Below are positions 18,456 to 26,749 of a DNA stretch of 64,000 nucleotides, one piece after another; position 1 is the first letter of the stretch, and each line of letters opens with the position of its first letter. The DNA is from an uncultured Lacinutrix sp. Its GTDB lineage: Bacteria; Bacteroidota; Bacteroidia; Flavobacteriales; Flavobacteriaceae. The notes beneath the pieces are model-generated. The model had not been told where the DNA came from. It saw only the letters and a list, made by a program, of their open reading frames with translations, and searched no databases. The translations under genes and the position numbers were made by a program. The stretch is from contig NZ_CANMRQ010000009.1 in assembly GCF_947500325.1 (NCBI RefSeq), forward strand, positions 1-64,000, read 5' to 3'.

Positions 18456-19112
18456 TTATTCATAAAACTGGATAGTTTTATAATCTCCAGATTTAGAAAT
18501 TGTTTTAATTACTTCTTGTTTAATATTTTGCATTTCAGGATCAGTAACTATATAATCTGTAGCAAAAACTAGAAATATTTTATCTTCTTGATATACCCAT
18601 ATCCAATTTATAGTTTTAAAATAAATTTCAGCATCTTTATATTTTGTTAAGCTTTCAAAACAAGATCTAGCTTTTTTTGCATCCTTAAACTGCCATTCTT
18701 CTATAGATATATGGCTAGATTTTTTGTTGTTATTAGGTACAACATAAGAATAATGAATTGATGCTACATCTAAAAAATCTTTATTATTGAAGCCTGAAGC
18801 TAATGTTTTTTGAAAACTTTTAGAGCTATACCCTTGCTTAATATCATTTAGTTCATTTGCATCATTAGTGAAAGGGTATTCTATGTATTTTGAAAGTAAG
18901 TTTTGGGTAATTGTAGAAACTTTTTGTGTTTTATTTTTTTGTTCATTCCCATTAAAAGAGATATTAAATACTCTAATAGAATCTTTTTCTATGTTTTTTT
19001 TAGGAACTATCTCTTTAGTTTGAACAGCGTTGTCTTGTAACTTTTCTTGTTTTACTTCTTTACAACCCAATAACAAAAAAAATAGTAGACCTAAATTTCT
19101 TAAAATACTCAT
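18456..19112 (-). CDS. Lipoprotein of unknown function, possible immunity protein
   Basis: The 218-residue product has a lipobox LLLGC (Cys17) followed by a charged linker and a soluble domain from about residue 75, with no motif I recognise. It lies 4 bp downstream of the L,D-transpeptidase-like gene in the same direction. A periplasm-facing lipoprotein coded right after a cell-wall-acting enzyme is the usual arrangement for an immunity protein; that role is inference. Confidence 0.7.
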   Translation of the reverse strand: MSILRNLGLLFFLLLGCKEVKQEKLQDNAVQTKEIVPKKNIEKDSIRVFNISFNGNEQKNKTQKVSTITQNLLSKYIEYPFTNDANELNDIKQGYSSKSFQKTLASGFNNKDFLDVASIHYSYVVPNNNKKSSHISIEEWQFKDAKKARSCFESLTKYKDAEIYFKTINWIWVYQEDKIFLVFATDYIVTDPEMQNIKQEVIKTISKSGDYKTIQFYE

Positions 19113-19116
19113 GTTT

Positions 19117-19623
19117 CTATAGTTTTATTAAAGATGGTTTAATAGCAGCTATATATACTATTTTAGCATATCTTTTAGTGCTTACTTCTTTAGCTGTTTT
19201 ACAATCTGCTAATTCTTTAATTAAGTTATTAAATCTATCCCATTCGCCAGATCCACATATTTCTATACATCCAATAGAACCAAAAGTTCCTGCCATAGGG
19301 TTGTTAGGTCCTCTGTGTACAAAAAAACCATCGTAAACTCTCCATGCCATTTCTTTCATAGTAGTTATCCAAGACCATGATAATATATAAGATTGGGCTT
19401 GCTGTAATCCAACCATATGAGCATTAAGAGTTTTTGTCCTTTTAACCCCAAATCTTATTGCCTTAAAGTTTTTTTCTACTGAATTACCTAATTTGTCTTT
19501 TCCTTTTACTGTAACAGTGTATAGGGGAACTTGGTATTTAATCCCATCTGGTCTATGTGGGAAACTAGTTAATTTTGCTAGTCCAATTTTAGTATTGGTT
19601 ACCGTAATAGTGACTTTATGCAT
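19117..19623 (-). CDS. L,D-transpeptidase-like (YkuD/DUF2778-type) protein without signal peptide
   Basis: The 168-residue product has VHRG (His103) and, after 12 further residues, SIGCIEI (Ser116, Cys119). This His-...-S-x-G-C pattern is the active site of L,D-transpeptidases and of the DUF2778/Tlde1 family of type VI secretion effectors that attack peptidoglycan peptides. There is no signal peptide or membrane segment, as expected for an effector exported by another machine. The first 60 residues look like a beta-rich domain. The SIGC sequence differs from the usual SHGC. No type VI secretion gene lies in this window. Confidence 0.65.
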   Translation of the reverse strand: MHKVTITVTNTKIGLAKLTSFPHRPDGIKYQVPLYTVTVKGKDKLGNSVEKNFKAIRFGVKRTKTLNAHMVGLQQAQSYILSWSWITTMKEMAWRVYDGFFVHRGPNNPMAGTFGSIGCIEICGSGEWDRFNNLIKELADCKTAKEVSTKRYAKIVYIAAIKPSLIKL

Positions 19624-19980
19624 TTTATGTTTAAGCTTTTTGATATTGAAAATCCCATAACTGGACTAGTTTTTTTGCCAATATGAATTTACTAATTTAT
19701 TAATTACTAATTAATAAGAATAGATTCTTTTTTTTCTTTTTGTTTATGTTTTGTGTAAGTATAGGTTTAGTGGTTTTTTAGGAAATTTAAAACGCTATTT
19801 GATTTAATTTTTATGGCGGAATCATTTTTTAGTATACAATACAAATATTATACAATCTATAGGACTTAATTGGAATGAAAACAAAAAAACACTGAAATAT
19901 TACATTAATATGAATACAGTTATCGTTTATTGTTTTTTGATAATAATTCAAAATTTAACATAAAAATCGTTAAAATAATG
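19624..19980. other. AT-rich intergenic stretch without gene
   Basis: No coding frame, RNA gene or clear terminator was seen here. The stretch lies between the divergent L,D-transpeptidase-like and M57 protease genes and leads into the palindrome at 19983. Confidence 0.5.
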
Positions 19981-19982
19981 CA

Positions 19983-20031
19983 TTTTTACGGTAAAAACCG
20001 TAAAAACTTTATTTTATATTAATTATATTTG
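19983..20031 (+). promoter_or_regulatory. M57 protease promoter with palindromic operator
   Basis: A perfect 9-bp inverted repeat TTTTTACGG / CCGTAAAAA (19983-19991, 19998-20006) lies 17 bp before a -7 element TATATTTG (20024-20031). No TTG is found at -33; the palindrome takes that place, which suggests activator- or repressor-controlled transcription. Confidence 0.6.
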
Positions 20032-20057
20032 TGACAGAAAATAAATTTATTTTAAGT

Positions 20058-20112
20058 CTATAGATTAAGTCGAGTTAGTTAATAATAGCTACTCGAAACT
20101 AATAATCTATGC
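20058..20112 (+). other. Structured 5' leader of the M57 protease mRNA
   Basis: In the roughly 125-nt leader, ATAGATTA (20060-20067) pairs with TAATCTAT (20103-20110), and inside it CGAGT (20071-20075) pairs with ACTCG (20091-20095). The two nested helices form one long stem-loop, about 50 nt before the start codon. It could be an mRNA stabiliser or a control element. Confidence 0.45.
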
Positions 20113-20162
20113 ATATTTGTTTACGTGAACATATTTAACCATTAATTATAATCCAAACAAAA

Positions 20163-21197
20163 ATGAAAAATTTTAGAATATTTTTAATAGCAATACTTTC
20201 ATTGTCATTCTTCATTCAATCTTGTCAAAAAGATGAGGTTAATGAGGAGGCTTCAACTTTAAATGAAGATGTAATAATTAATACTAATGGAACTCAAGGA
20301 AGAACTTTAGTTACAGACACAGAGGTACTTAATTCAATTAAATCTCTCGACTTAGATGTTGGAGTTGTTACCAAAGGAGAATTTTATTTACCAGATGGTA
20401 CTATAGAAGAAAGAATCTATATAGGTAATGATATTGTTATTACTAGAGGAGAAATTGAAGCATTAAATAATGCTTATTCAGAGACTGGACGTCAATATAG
20501 AACAGCTAATTTGGTAACTGGATCTAATAGAACTATAAATATCTTAGGTTATACAGGTGGTAGTCAAGCATTGTCGAACAAGGCGCAAACGGCTTTAACA
20601 AGAGCAGTTGCTAATTATAATAATATTAGTAATATGACACTACAATTTAATTTAACGTTTGGTACTAATTACCAAGCTGCTGATATGGTTGTGTATGATA
20701 ATTCAGTTAATACACCTGGAGGAACTGGTGGAGTTGCAGGTTTTCCAAAATCTAACGGAGAGCCTCATAAATTTGTACAAATTTATGGTATAGATCAGTT
20801 TTCTACCAATGTTAATGAGCATGTTATTACACATGAGATTGGACACTCTGTAGGTTTTAGACATTCAGATTGGTTTGATCGTTTAAGCTGTCCACCTCAA
20901 GCTCAAGGTAATGAAGGAACAGGATCTGATGGAGCTATCCATATTTCTGGAACTCCTACAGGAAGAGATTTATCTTCTGTTATGCAAGCTTGTTTTTCTA
21001 CAAGTGTAAGTGGTAATTTTAACGGTAATGATGTGTCGTCTTTACGTTCTATGTATCCAGCTGCTTCAGGAAGTATCTGTGATGGTGTGTCTGAGTGGCA
21101 AAGTGGAGTAAGTTATTCTCCAGGAGAACAGGTTACTTACTTTGGTAATCTTTATCAGCGTACAAATAGCGGATGGAATTTATTAGGACCTTGTTAA
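20163..21197 (+). CDS. M57-family metalloprotease lipoprotein with chitin-binding-like tail
   Basis: The 344-residue product has a lipobox ending SC at residue 21. The zinc-binding signature HEIGHSVGFRH (His224, Glu225, His228, His234) is the extended HExxHxxGxxH of metzincin-like M57 'dual-action HEIGH' proteases. Residues about 310-344 (WQSGVSYSPGEQVTYFG...W..LGPC) match the pattern of a small CBM5/12 chitin- or polysaccharide-binding module. The product is likely a cell-surface or secreted protease held on polymeric substrate. It is the third gene of the accessory island between prmA and clpS. Confidence 0.88.
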   Translation: MKNFRIFLIAILSLSFFIQSCQKDEVNEEASTLNEDVIINTNGTQGRTLVTDTEVLNSIKSLDLDVGVVTKGEFYLPDGTIEERIYIGNDIVITRGEIEALNNAYSETGRQYRTANLVTGSNRTINILGYTGGSQALSNKAQTALTRAVANYNNISNMTLQFNLTFGTNYQAADMVVYDNSVNTPGGTGGVAGFPKSNGEPHKFVQIYGIDQFSTNVNEHVITHEIGHSVGFRHSDWFDRLSCPPQAQGNEGTGSDGAIHISGTPTGRDLSSVMQACFSTSVSGNFNGNDVSSLRSMYPAASGSICDGVSEWQSGVSYSPGEQVTYFGNLYQRTNSGWNLLGPC

Positions 21198-21259
21198 GTC
21201 GCAAATTATGATTATGTTTTTACTTTAGAGTAAAGCACTAATCTTAAACATAAATTCAT

Positions 21260-21302
21260 TAAGTGGGTCATTTAATATAATTTAAATGACCCATTTGTAT
21301 TT
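21260..21302 (+). terminator. M57 protease terminator
   Basis: A 12-bp stem TGGGTCATTTAA / TTAAATGACCCA (21264-21275, 21281-21292) is followed by a T-rich stretch. It lies about 65 bp after the stop codon. Confidence 0.7.
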
Positions 21303-21463
21303 ACATAGTTTTGGTCTATCTATTAGATAAAAAACGTTATGATTATAGGTTTTATATGTTGAATTTTTTCTTGTTATTTTAAGAAGAGAGAGGCTTAATG
21401 GCACTCTTTTTGTTTTTATCTTTGTATAATATTATATAAATTAGCTATAATATGTAAAGATAT

Positions 21464-21739
21464 ATGAGTGGTAAAACAAAAATAGAGGAAGATGTTCTTT
21501 TAAAAGAAGAAGTTATAAGGCAAAATGAAATTGTTGTCTATAATGATGACGTTAACACCTTCGATCATGTAATAGAAACCTTAATAAAAGCTTGTGATCA
21601 TACTCCAGAACAAGCTGAACAATGTACTATACTAGTGCACTATAAAGGAAAGTGCACAGTTAAGACCGGAGAGCTTCGAGACTTAAAGCCTAGATGTTCT
21701 AAAATATTACAAGCGGGTATTAATGCAGAAATAATATAG
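21464..21739 (+). CDS. clpS: ClpS adaptor of the Clp protease
   Basis: The 91-residue product has the ClpS core: VVYNDDVNTFDHVIETL (N-degron binding Asn/Asp pair near residues 28-30), a helix with HTPEQAEQCT, and VHYKGKCTVKTG near residue 65. It delivers N-end-rule substrates to ClpAP or ClpCP. A -7 element TATCTTTG is at 21417-21424. It converges with the ROK gene, with 3 bp between the stops. Confidence 0.95.
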   Translation: MSGKTKIEEDVLLKEEVIRQNEIVVYNDDVNTFDHVIETLIKACDHTPEQAEQCTILVHYKGKCTVKTGELRDLKPRCSKILQAGINAEII

Positions 21740-21742
21740 TTT

Positions 21743-22675
21743 TTAACTTCTTGTATATAACTTCTCTTTCAAAGACAAGTAGAAATCATCATCTGTTAGT
21801 CTACAAGCGCCTAATATAGACGCTTTTTCTTTTAAATAAGAAACTTCAACTGGAATTTCTATTTTATGTTTTTTTAATTCTTCATTTATAGTTGGTAGAA
21901 AAAGGTGTTTACCGCTAGTGATATTACCTCCTAATACAATTACTTCAGGATTAAAACTTTTTATATACGGCAAAATGATTTCAACAAAATGTTTACCAAA
22001 TGTCTTGAATATGTTTTCAACCTGTGTATTGTCTTTTGCTAGGTCTGCTAATTCTTTAACACCTTTAATTTTATTGCCGGTCTTTTCATAGTATGTTTTT
22101 ATAAACCATCTAGTTGAAATAAACTCATCTGCAATTTTACCTTTAAAAGGCGTATTGTATATAAAGCCATCTTTTGGTACAGAATTACTATTTACAATAG
22201 GGATTCCATTTTTCATAAAAGCAGACCCAAAACCAGTTCCAAAAGTAAATGTTGCCGCTTTATTTTTAAATATAGCCTTACCTATCCATGCTTCACCAAT
22301 ACCAAATGAAAAAGCATCATTTACGAACCGGATAGAGGTAGATTTAGGAAGGTTTAATGCATTATATAGTGTTTCTTTGATGTTTGTATTGTATAAACTA
22401 TCTAGCTTTTGCAAACCCTTTATTAAGCTAATTCCATTTTCGTAATCAAAAGGACCAGGAGTAGCAATGCCTATACCAGTAATGTCTTTTTTGTTAATGG
22501 TGCTAATTGTTTTATTTATTGTGGCTACCCATTTATTAATTATTGTGTCTTTATCTACTTTAGTGTTTATTATGTTTGTTGCGAAAGAATTTTCAATAAC
22601 AGTTTTAGTATCTAGATTGATTGCTAGCGCAGAAATATGATTGCCGCCAATATCAATACCAATAGCTATATTCAT
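21743..22675 (-). CDS. ROK-family sugar kinase
   Basis: The 310-residue product has the actin-like ATPase fold of ROK proteins: phosphate-1 motif GIDIGGNHISA at residue 6, GIGIATPGPFD near 88, the catalytic FVNDAFSFGIGE near 125, FTFGTGFGSAF (phosphate-2) near 147 and VLGGNI near 250. It probably phosphorylates glucose or a related hexose. The usual ROK zinc motif CxCGxxGC is absent, so the substrate site differs from the common bacterial glucokinases. Confidence 0.85.
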   Translation of the reverse strand: MNIAIGIDIGGNHISALAINLDTKTVIENSFATNIINTKVDKDTIINKWVATINKTISTINKKDITGIGIATPGPFDYENGISLIKGLQKLDSLYNTNIKETLYNALNLPKSTSIRFVNDAFSFGIGEAWIGKAIFKNKAATFTFGTGFGSAFMKNGIPIVNSNSVPKDGFIYNTPFKGKIADEFISTRWFIKTYYEKTGNKIKGVKELADLAKDNTQVENIFKTFGKHFVEIILPYIKSFNPEVIVLGGNITSGKHLFLPTINEELKKHKIEIPVEVSYLKEKASILGACRLTDDDFYLSLKEKLYTRS

Positions 22676-22797
22676 TTTTTTAGATTATGGGGTTCTTGTA
22701 GATTTACAATATACTGATTTATATGAATATAGGATTGGTTTTTAGATAAACAACATATGCAATTAGAAGTATTTGTTAAATGCAACATGTTATAAAA

Positions 22798-22841
22798 GCA
22801 AAAATCCACAATAATTATTTAATAATTAAGTGGATTTTTTT
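22798..22841 (-). terminator. tRNA-Arg terminator
   Basis: The 10-bp stem AAAAATCCAC / GTGGATTTTT (22800-22809, 22830-22839) with an AT-rich loop lies directly after the 3' end of tRNA-Arg on the minus strand. Confidence 0.75.
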
Positions 22842-22842
22842 G

Positions 22843-22916
22843 TGACCTCGACAGGATTCAAACCTGTAACCTCTTGAGCCGTAATCAAGTGCGCTATTCA
22901 GTTGCGCCACGAGGCC
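22843..22916 (-). tRNA. tRNA-Arg (anticodon ACG)
   Basis: Read on the minus strand, the acceptor stem GGCCTCG pairs with CGAGGTC, discriminator A. The anticodon stem CTTGA/TCAAG encloses TTACGGC, giving ACG. The T-arm is GGTTTGAATCC. The first anticodon A would be edited to inosine to read CGU, CGC and CGA. CCA is not encoded. Confidence 0.97.
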
Positions 22917-22930
22917 AATTTTTGTGGGTG

Positions 22931-22961
22931 CAAATATATCTCTTTTTTATATAAAGGTCAA
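22931..22961 (-). promoter_or_regulatory. tRNA-Arg promoter
   Basis: On the minus strand TTG (22959-22961) is followed by a 20-base spacer and TATATTTG (22931-22938), a consensus Bacteroidota promoter 14 bp upstream of the tRNA. Confidence 0.75.
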
Positions 22962-22984
22962 AATAAAAATAAAAAAAATCAACT

Positions 22985-23137
22985 TTAATCTAAAGCATTT
23001 TTGGTAACGAAGAGTTTCCAACCAAAAATAGCCAACTGTAGTTTAGTGGCTTTAGTTAAATCTAAGCGTTGTTTACTGTAACTAGGTAAAACTGCTTTGT
23101 TTATTTTAGAGAGTGTTTTAAATAATAGTTTTTTCAA
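22985..23137 (-). CDS. Small 50-residue conserved flavobacterial-type protein, TTG start
   Basis: A TTG-start frame codes for 50 residues: a basic start (MKKLLFKTLSKINKAVLPSY), then DLTKATKLQLAIFGWKLFVT and a final NALD. An in-frame TAA lies four codons upstream of the TTG, so no longer frame is possible. The amphipathic, Lys-rich make-up and my recollection of very similar short proteins in other Flavobacteriaceae support a real gene. It lacks a signal peptide and has no assigned function. It lies upstream of tRNA-Arg in the same direction. Confidence 0.7.
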   Translation of the reverse strand: MKKLLFKTLSKINKAVLPSYSKQRLDLTKATKLQLAIFGWKLFVTKNALD

Positions 23138-23680
23138 GATTAACTTTAATTACAATACATAATAATGACAAAATTATAGTTTTTTAAATCGTTAGCCAAA
23201 TACTGTTTTTTTGTTAAAATAGTAAAACTTATTCTAGACTAAGTTTTACTTCTTTTATTTGATTACAGTCCTATTGATAAAATGGTATCAATAATTAATT
23301 TAGCTAGTGTCATCATAATTTTTTGGTTTTAAGGGTTAATAATTGATTGTGTTTTTTGATTGTTCAACCAATATATATTTTTTGAGAATTATTATCCAAA
23401 TGAAAACGATAGAATTAATACATTTGACTTTAGATTTATAAGTAAAAAAATAAGATGTATTTTGATATTTAAACTTTAAGCTTCAATGAAGTGTTAATAT
23501 GTAACTTAAAAACATGATTATTGTTTTAATTATTAACAATTGTAGGGGCTTTTTTTGTTGGTTTTATTTTTTCAAGGGCGTTTTCATTAAAAAAATGATA
23601 TAAAAACCAGTTTTCATTTTTTTTATTATTGTTTTTATTTCAATTTTTTGAAAAAAAATTTGAGCGAAAATGAAGTAAAA
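23138..23680. other. Intergenic stretch with one inverted repeat
   Basis: No gene was seen. A perfect 11-bp inverted repeat AGTAAAACTTA / TAAGTTTTACT with an 8-base loop lies at 23221-23250, followed by a weakly T-rich stretch. It has no plus-strand gene before it, so it may be an operator or a leftover terminator. Confidence 0.4.
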
Positions 23681-23710
23681 TTGATAAGCTTTAATAATTG
23701 TGTACCTTTG
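23681..23710 (+). promoter_or_regulatory. Promoter of the T9SS nuclease gene
   Basis: TTG at 23681-23683, spacer of 19, TACCTTTG at 23703-23710: full consensus. The ATG at 23725 is only 14 bp later, so the mRNA leader is very short. Confidence 0.75.
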
Positions 23711-23724
23711 CAAAAAGCAAATAG

Positions 23725-25707
23725 ATGAAAAAGCCCCTAGTTTTTATTGTTGTTTTATTCTTATGTAAAATAACTATTGCCCAAAATGTTGTAATTAATG
23801 AATTGGATTGTGATAATCCTGGATTAGATGAAAAAGAGTTTGTTGAGTTATTAACCAGCACTCCTAATATGTCTTTAGATGGCTATCTTTTAGTTTTCTT
23901 TAATGGCTCTACATCTGGTATGGATTCTAGTTACTATGTAGTAGATTTAAATGGAAGTGTTTCAGATGAAAACGGATTGTTACTTATTGGTAGTACAACT
24001 GTAACTCCGTTTCCTCAATTATTAATTCCTGCTAATGTTATTCAAAATGGTGCAGATGCTGTTGCAATTTATCAGGCTGATATTTCTCTTTTCCCTGGAG
24101 GTACACTAGCAACAACCACAAATTTGATAGATGCATTAGTTTATGATACTAGTGATGCTGATGATGCAAATTTATTAATGCTCTTAGGCGAAACCAATCA
24201 AATAAATGAAGGGTCTGGAAATAATTCCAATTCAATTCAGCGGTTTGATGATGGTATGGGAAATATTACTTATACTTCTACAACACCAACTCCAAGAGCA
24301 TTAAATGATGGTAGTGGTATTGTTTTTAATGCCATTGAAATTTCTACTACTCAAGAACAATATAATGAAGGCGATACATTCACAATTACATTTACTTCGC
24401 AAACTAATGTAGTAACAGATGCTACTTTTAGCTTTACTTTAAATAATTTTGGATTTACTACTTCAGATTTTACTGGAAATACAACAGTTACTATTCCATC
24501 TGGTCAAAACTCAGTAACAACAAATATCACAATAGTAGACGATGCTCTTGATGAAGGAGATGAGGAGCTAATAATAAAATTTACAAATTTACAATCTCCT
24601 TATATTCCTTTTAACAATTTTTTAAAGTTACGTGCTGTGGATAATGATTTCGTAGTTGCACCTTACGGTATACCAACAAGTAGTCCTTATCCAAACCCAA
24701 ATCCGTCGCCATTAATTGTACAGAGTACACAACCAAATGGTTATTATGATAGTTTAGAAGGTCAGTCTGGAGCTAATTTAGAACAAGCAATACAAGATAT
24801 AATAGCAGAAGAAGGTGTGGTTAGAGCGCAAACATATGCAGACGCAATTAATATTTTAAAAGAAGCAGATCAAAACCCAGCAAATAGCAATCAAGTTTGG
24901 TTGGTTTATACTGAGCAAGGTAGAGCAAAATTAGATTTTCAAACGACTTCAAATAGTACTGGGAAATGGAATAGAGAACATACTTTTCCTAGGTCATTAG
25001 CTGGTTACAATAGTATTGATGAGGATGATGATGCAGACGGAATTGATGTATATTGGAATACTACAGCAGACTCTTTACGACATGGAAATTCTGATGCTCA
25101 TGCTTTAAGAGCTGCCGATGGACCAGAAAATAGTGTAAGAAGTAATCAACACTATGGTCAATATAATGGACCATCTGGAAACCTGCAAAGTTTTAAAGGA
25201 GATGTTGCGCGTAGTGTTCTATATATGCAATTACGTTATAATGGGTTGGAGGTTGTTAATGGTTTTCCAAGTACTACAGGGCAAATGGGTGATTTAGCAA
25301 CGTTGTTAGATTGGCATAGAAATGATCCGCCAGACGATTTCGAGATGAATAGAAATAACGTTGTGTATACATGGCAATTTAATAGAAACCCCTTAATTGA
25401 TATGCCAGATTTGGTAGAATATATATGGGGAAATAATGTAGGTGATGTATGGAGTAATACTTTGGGGTTTGAAGATTTTGTGTTTGATAATTTGAAATTG
25501 TATCCTAATCCTGCTAGTAATCAGTTTTTTGTGTCTGGTTTAAAAGAAGAAAGCGAACTTGTAATTATTTCTTCAGACGGAAGAGAATTGTATTCAGGAG
25601 TTTTGAAAAATAAAAAAGCGATAAACCTAGATTTAAGTAGTGGGTTATATCTGGTAAGAATAAAATCTGAAGGAAAAATAACTACAAAAAAATTAGTAAT
25701 CGAATAA
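23725..25707 (+). CDS. Secreted endonuclease I with lamin-tail domain and T9SS sorting tail
   Basis: The 660-residue product has a signal peptide (cleavage near residue 20). Residues about 20-195 look like a lamin-tail domain (VVINELDCDNPG, DGYLLVFFNG). Residues about 200-310 look like a Calx-beta domain (VDDALDEGDEELIIKF). Residues about 335-570 form the endonuclease I (NucM/EndA) domain with the active-site motif WNREHTFPRS at 415-424 (His419), and SDAHALR, a second family motif. The last 75 residues (LYPNPASNQF to TTKKLVIE) form a type A T9SS sorting domain. It should cleave extracellular or surface DNA and RNA. Confidence 0.9.
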   Translation: MKKPLVFIVVLFLCKITIAQNVVINELDCDNPGLDEKEFVELLTSTPNMSLDGYLLVFFNGSTSGMDSSYYVVDLNGSVSDENGLLLIGSTTVTPFPQLLIPANVIQNGADAVAIYQADISLFPGGTLATTTNLIDALVYDTSDADDANLLMLLGETNQINEGSGNNSNSIQRFDDGMGNITYTSTTPTPRALNDGSGIVFNAIEISTTQEQYNEGDTFTITFTSQTNVVTDATFSFTLNNFGFTTSDFTGNTTVTIPSGQNSVTTNITIVDDALDEGDEELIIKFTNLQSPYIPFNNFLKLRAVDNDFVVAPYGIPTSSPYPNPNPSPLIVQSTQPNGYYDSLEGQSGANLEQAIQDIIAEEGVVRAQTYADAINILKEADQNPANSNQVWLVYTEQGRAKLDFQTTSNSTGKWNREHTFPRSLAGYNSIDEDDDADGIDVYWNTTADSLRHGNSDAHALRAADGPENSVRSNQHYGQYNGPSGNLQSFKGDVARSVLYMQLRYNGLEVVNGFPSTTGQMGDLATLLDWHRNDPPDDFEMNRNNVVYTWQFNRNPLIDMPDLVEYIWGNNVGDVWSNTLGFEDFVFDNLKLYPNPASNQFFVSGLKEESELVIISSDGRELYSGVLKNKKAINLDLSSGLYLVRIKSEGKITTKKLVIE

Positions 25708-25723
25708 GAGTTTTTGAAAATTA

Positions 25724-25755
25724 AAAAACCCAAGTTTTAACTTGGGCTTTTTTTA
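25724..25755. terminator. Bidirectional terminator
   Basis: The stem CCCAAGTT / AACTTGGG (25729-25736, 25739-25746) has A-runs before it and T-runs after it. It ends the nuclease gene and, on the other strand, the BlaI/M56 operon. Confidence 0.8.
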
Positions 25756-25765
25756 GAGTTATTCA

Positions 25766-26749
25766 TTATTCTTTTGAGGAGATAATAATTACACCGTCTT
25801 TTCCTTTTTCTCCATGAAGACTTGTAGCGCTTTCACCTTTTAGTACATTAATACTTTTAATTTTTTTTGAGTCTAGATCTTTTAATTTGTCTTTACTTAT
25901 TTGCTTGCCGTCATAAATTATAAGTGGGTTTTTGTTAGTATCAGAGGTGAACATTATATTGCCTTTGTTTCCATTAGAATTAATATTAATAATATGGTCA
26001 TCTTCAATAATCGTTTTTCCACCTGAATCACCATTAATAATGACCTCTTTTTTTACAGTGTTTCCATTTTGTTCTTTTATAATGGTAATATCTTCTGTAT
26101 GTTTTCCTTTATGTTTATCAGTTTCTTTGATAATAAAAACATTACCATCATTTTTTGATCTTTTAACCTTATGCTTACCGTTTTCAATAATTACTTCTAT
26201 GTCTTCATTGTTGCCGCTATTATTATCATTACTTGAAAACACGAAAACATTAGATTTTGATTCTTTTATTTCATGTTCTTCATGCTCTTCGCTTTCTTGA
26301 TGTTCTTCGTGCTCTTCGTTTACATCATGTTTTTCGTAATTTGAGTGTTTTATGTGAGTTGTGTGTTTTGTATGCCCGTTACCATGTTTTGATGAAAAAT
26401 GAAATTCGTTAGATGATTTAGAGTCGCTCCCAATAGAAATACTATCATCATTACTGTCAAATTTTATGCTAATATTTGGAATGGGTTCCTTGCTATCGGC
26501 TTCATATTTGGCTTTTGAATTTTTAGATTTTGCAGAAATTTTAATTTTAGTAATTTCATTGTTTTTATTTCTTTTTAAACCTTTAAATTCTAAAGAAAAA
26601 CCTTGTTTTTTGAATTGCTTTTTTATCTTTTCTAATTCTGCATCTGATGCATCTTTAGATATTATGACAATTTCTACTTCGCCAACCTGGTTTATAGAAG
26701 CTATTTCATTTTCTATAGGGATAATAACCTCTCTTGTATTAAAGCTCAT
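25766..26749 (-). CDS. C-terminal part of an M56/BlaR1-type protein, His/Glu-rich, out of frame with its N-terminal part
   Basis: The 327 residues start MSFNTREVIIP, which in related M56 proteins directly continues the last membrane helix (LALFLMSFNT). Residues about 130-170 are a striking His/Glu-rich stretch with repeated EEHEEH units, likely metal-binding. The last 55 residues (PLIIYDGKQIS to DGVIIISSKE) resemble a TonB-receptor plug domain, common at the end of Bacteroidota M56 proteins. The ATG (26747-26749) overlaps the stop of the upstream gene as TAATG. Either the gene is split by a one-base deletion, or the two parts are made by coupled translation. Confidence 0.7.
   Translation of the reverse strand: MSFNTREVIIPIENEIASINQVGEVEIVIISKDASDAELEKIKKQFKKQGFSLEFKGLKRNKNNEITKIKISAKSKNSKAKYEADSKEPIPNISIKFDSNDDSISIGSDSKSSNEFHFSSKHGNGHTKHTTHIKHSNYEKHDVNEEHEEHQESEEHEEHEIKESKSNVFVFSSNDNNSGNNEDIEVIIENGKHKVKRSKNDGNVFIIKETDKHKGKHTEDITIIKEQNGNTVKKEVIINGDSGGKTIIEDDHIININSNGNKGNIMFTSDTNKNPLIIYDGKQISKDKLKDLDSKKIKSINVLKGESATSLHGEKGKDGVIIISSKE

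Noticed and set aside
23221-23250. Perfect 11-bp inverted repeat as terminator
   Set aside because: No plus-strand gene ends before it and the following T-stretch is weak, so it is listed only as an inverted repeat.
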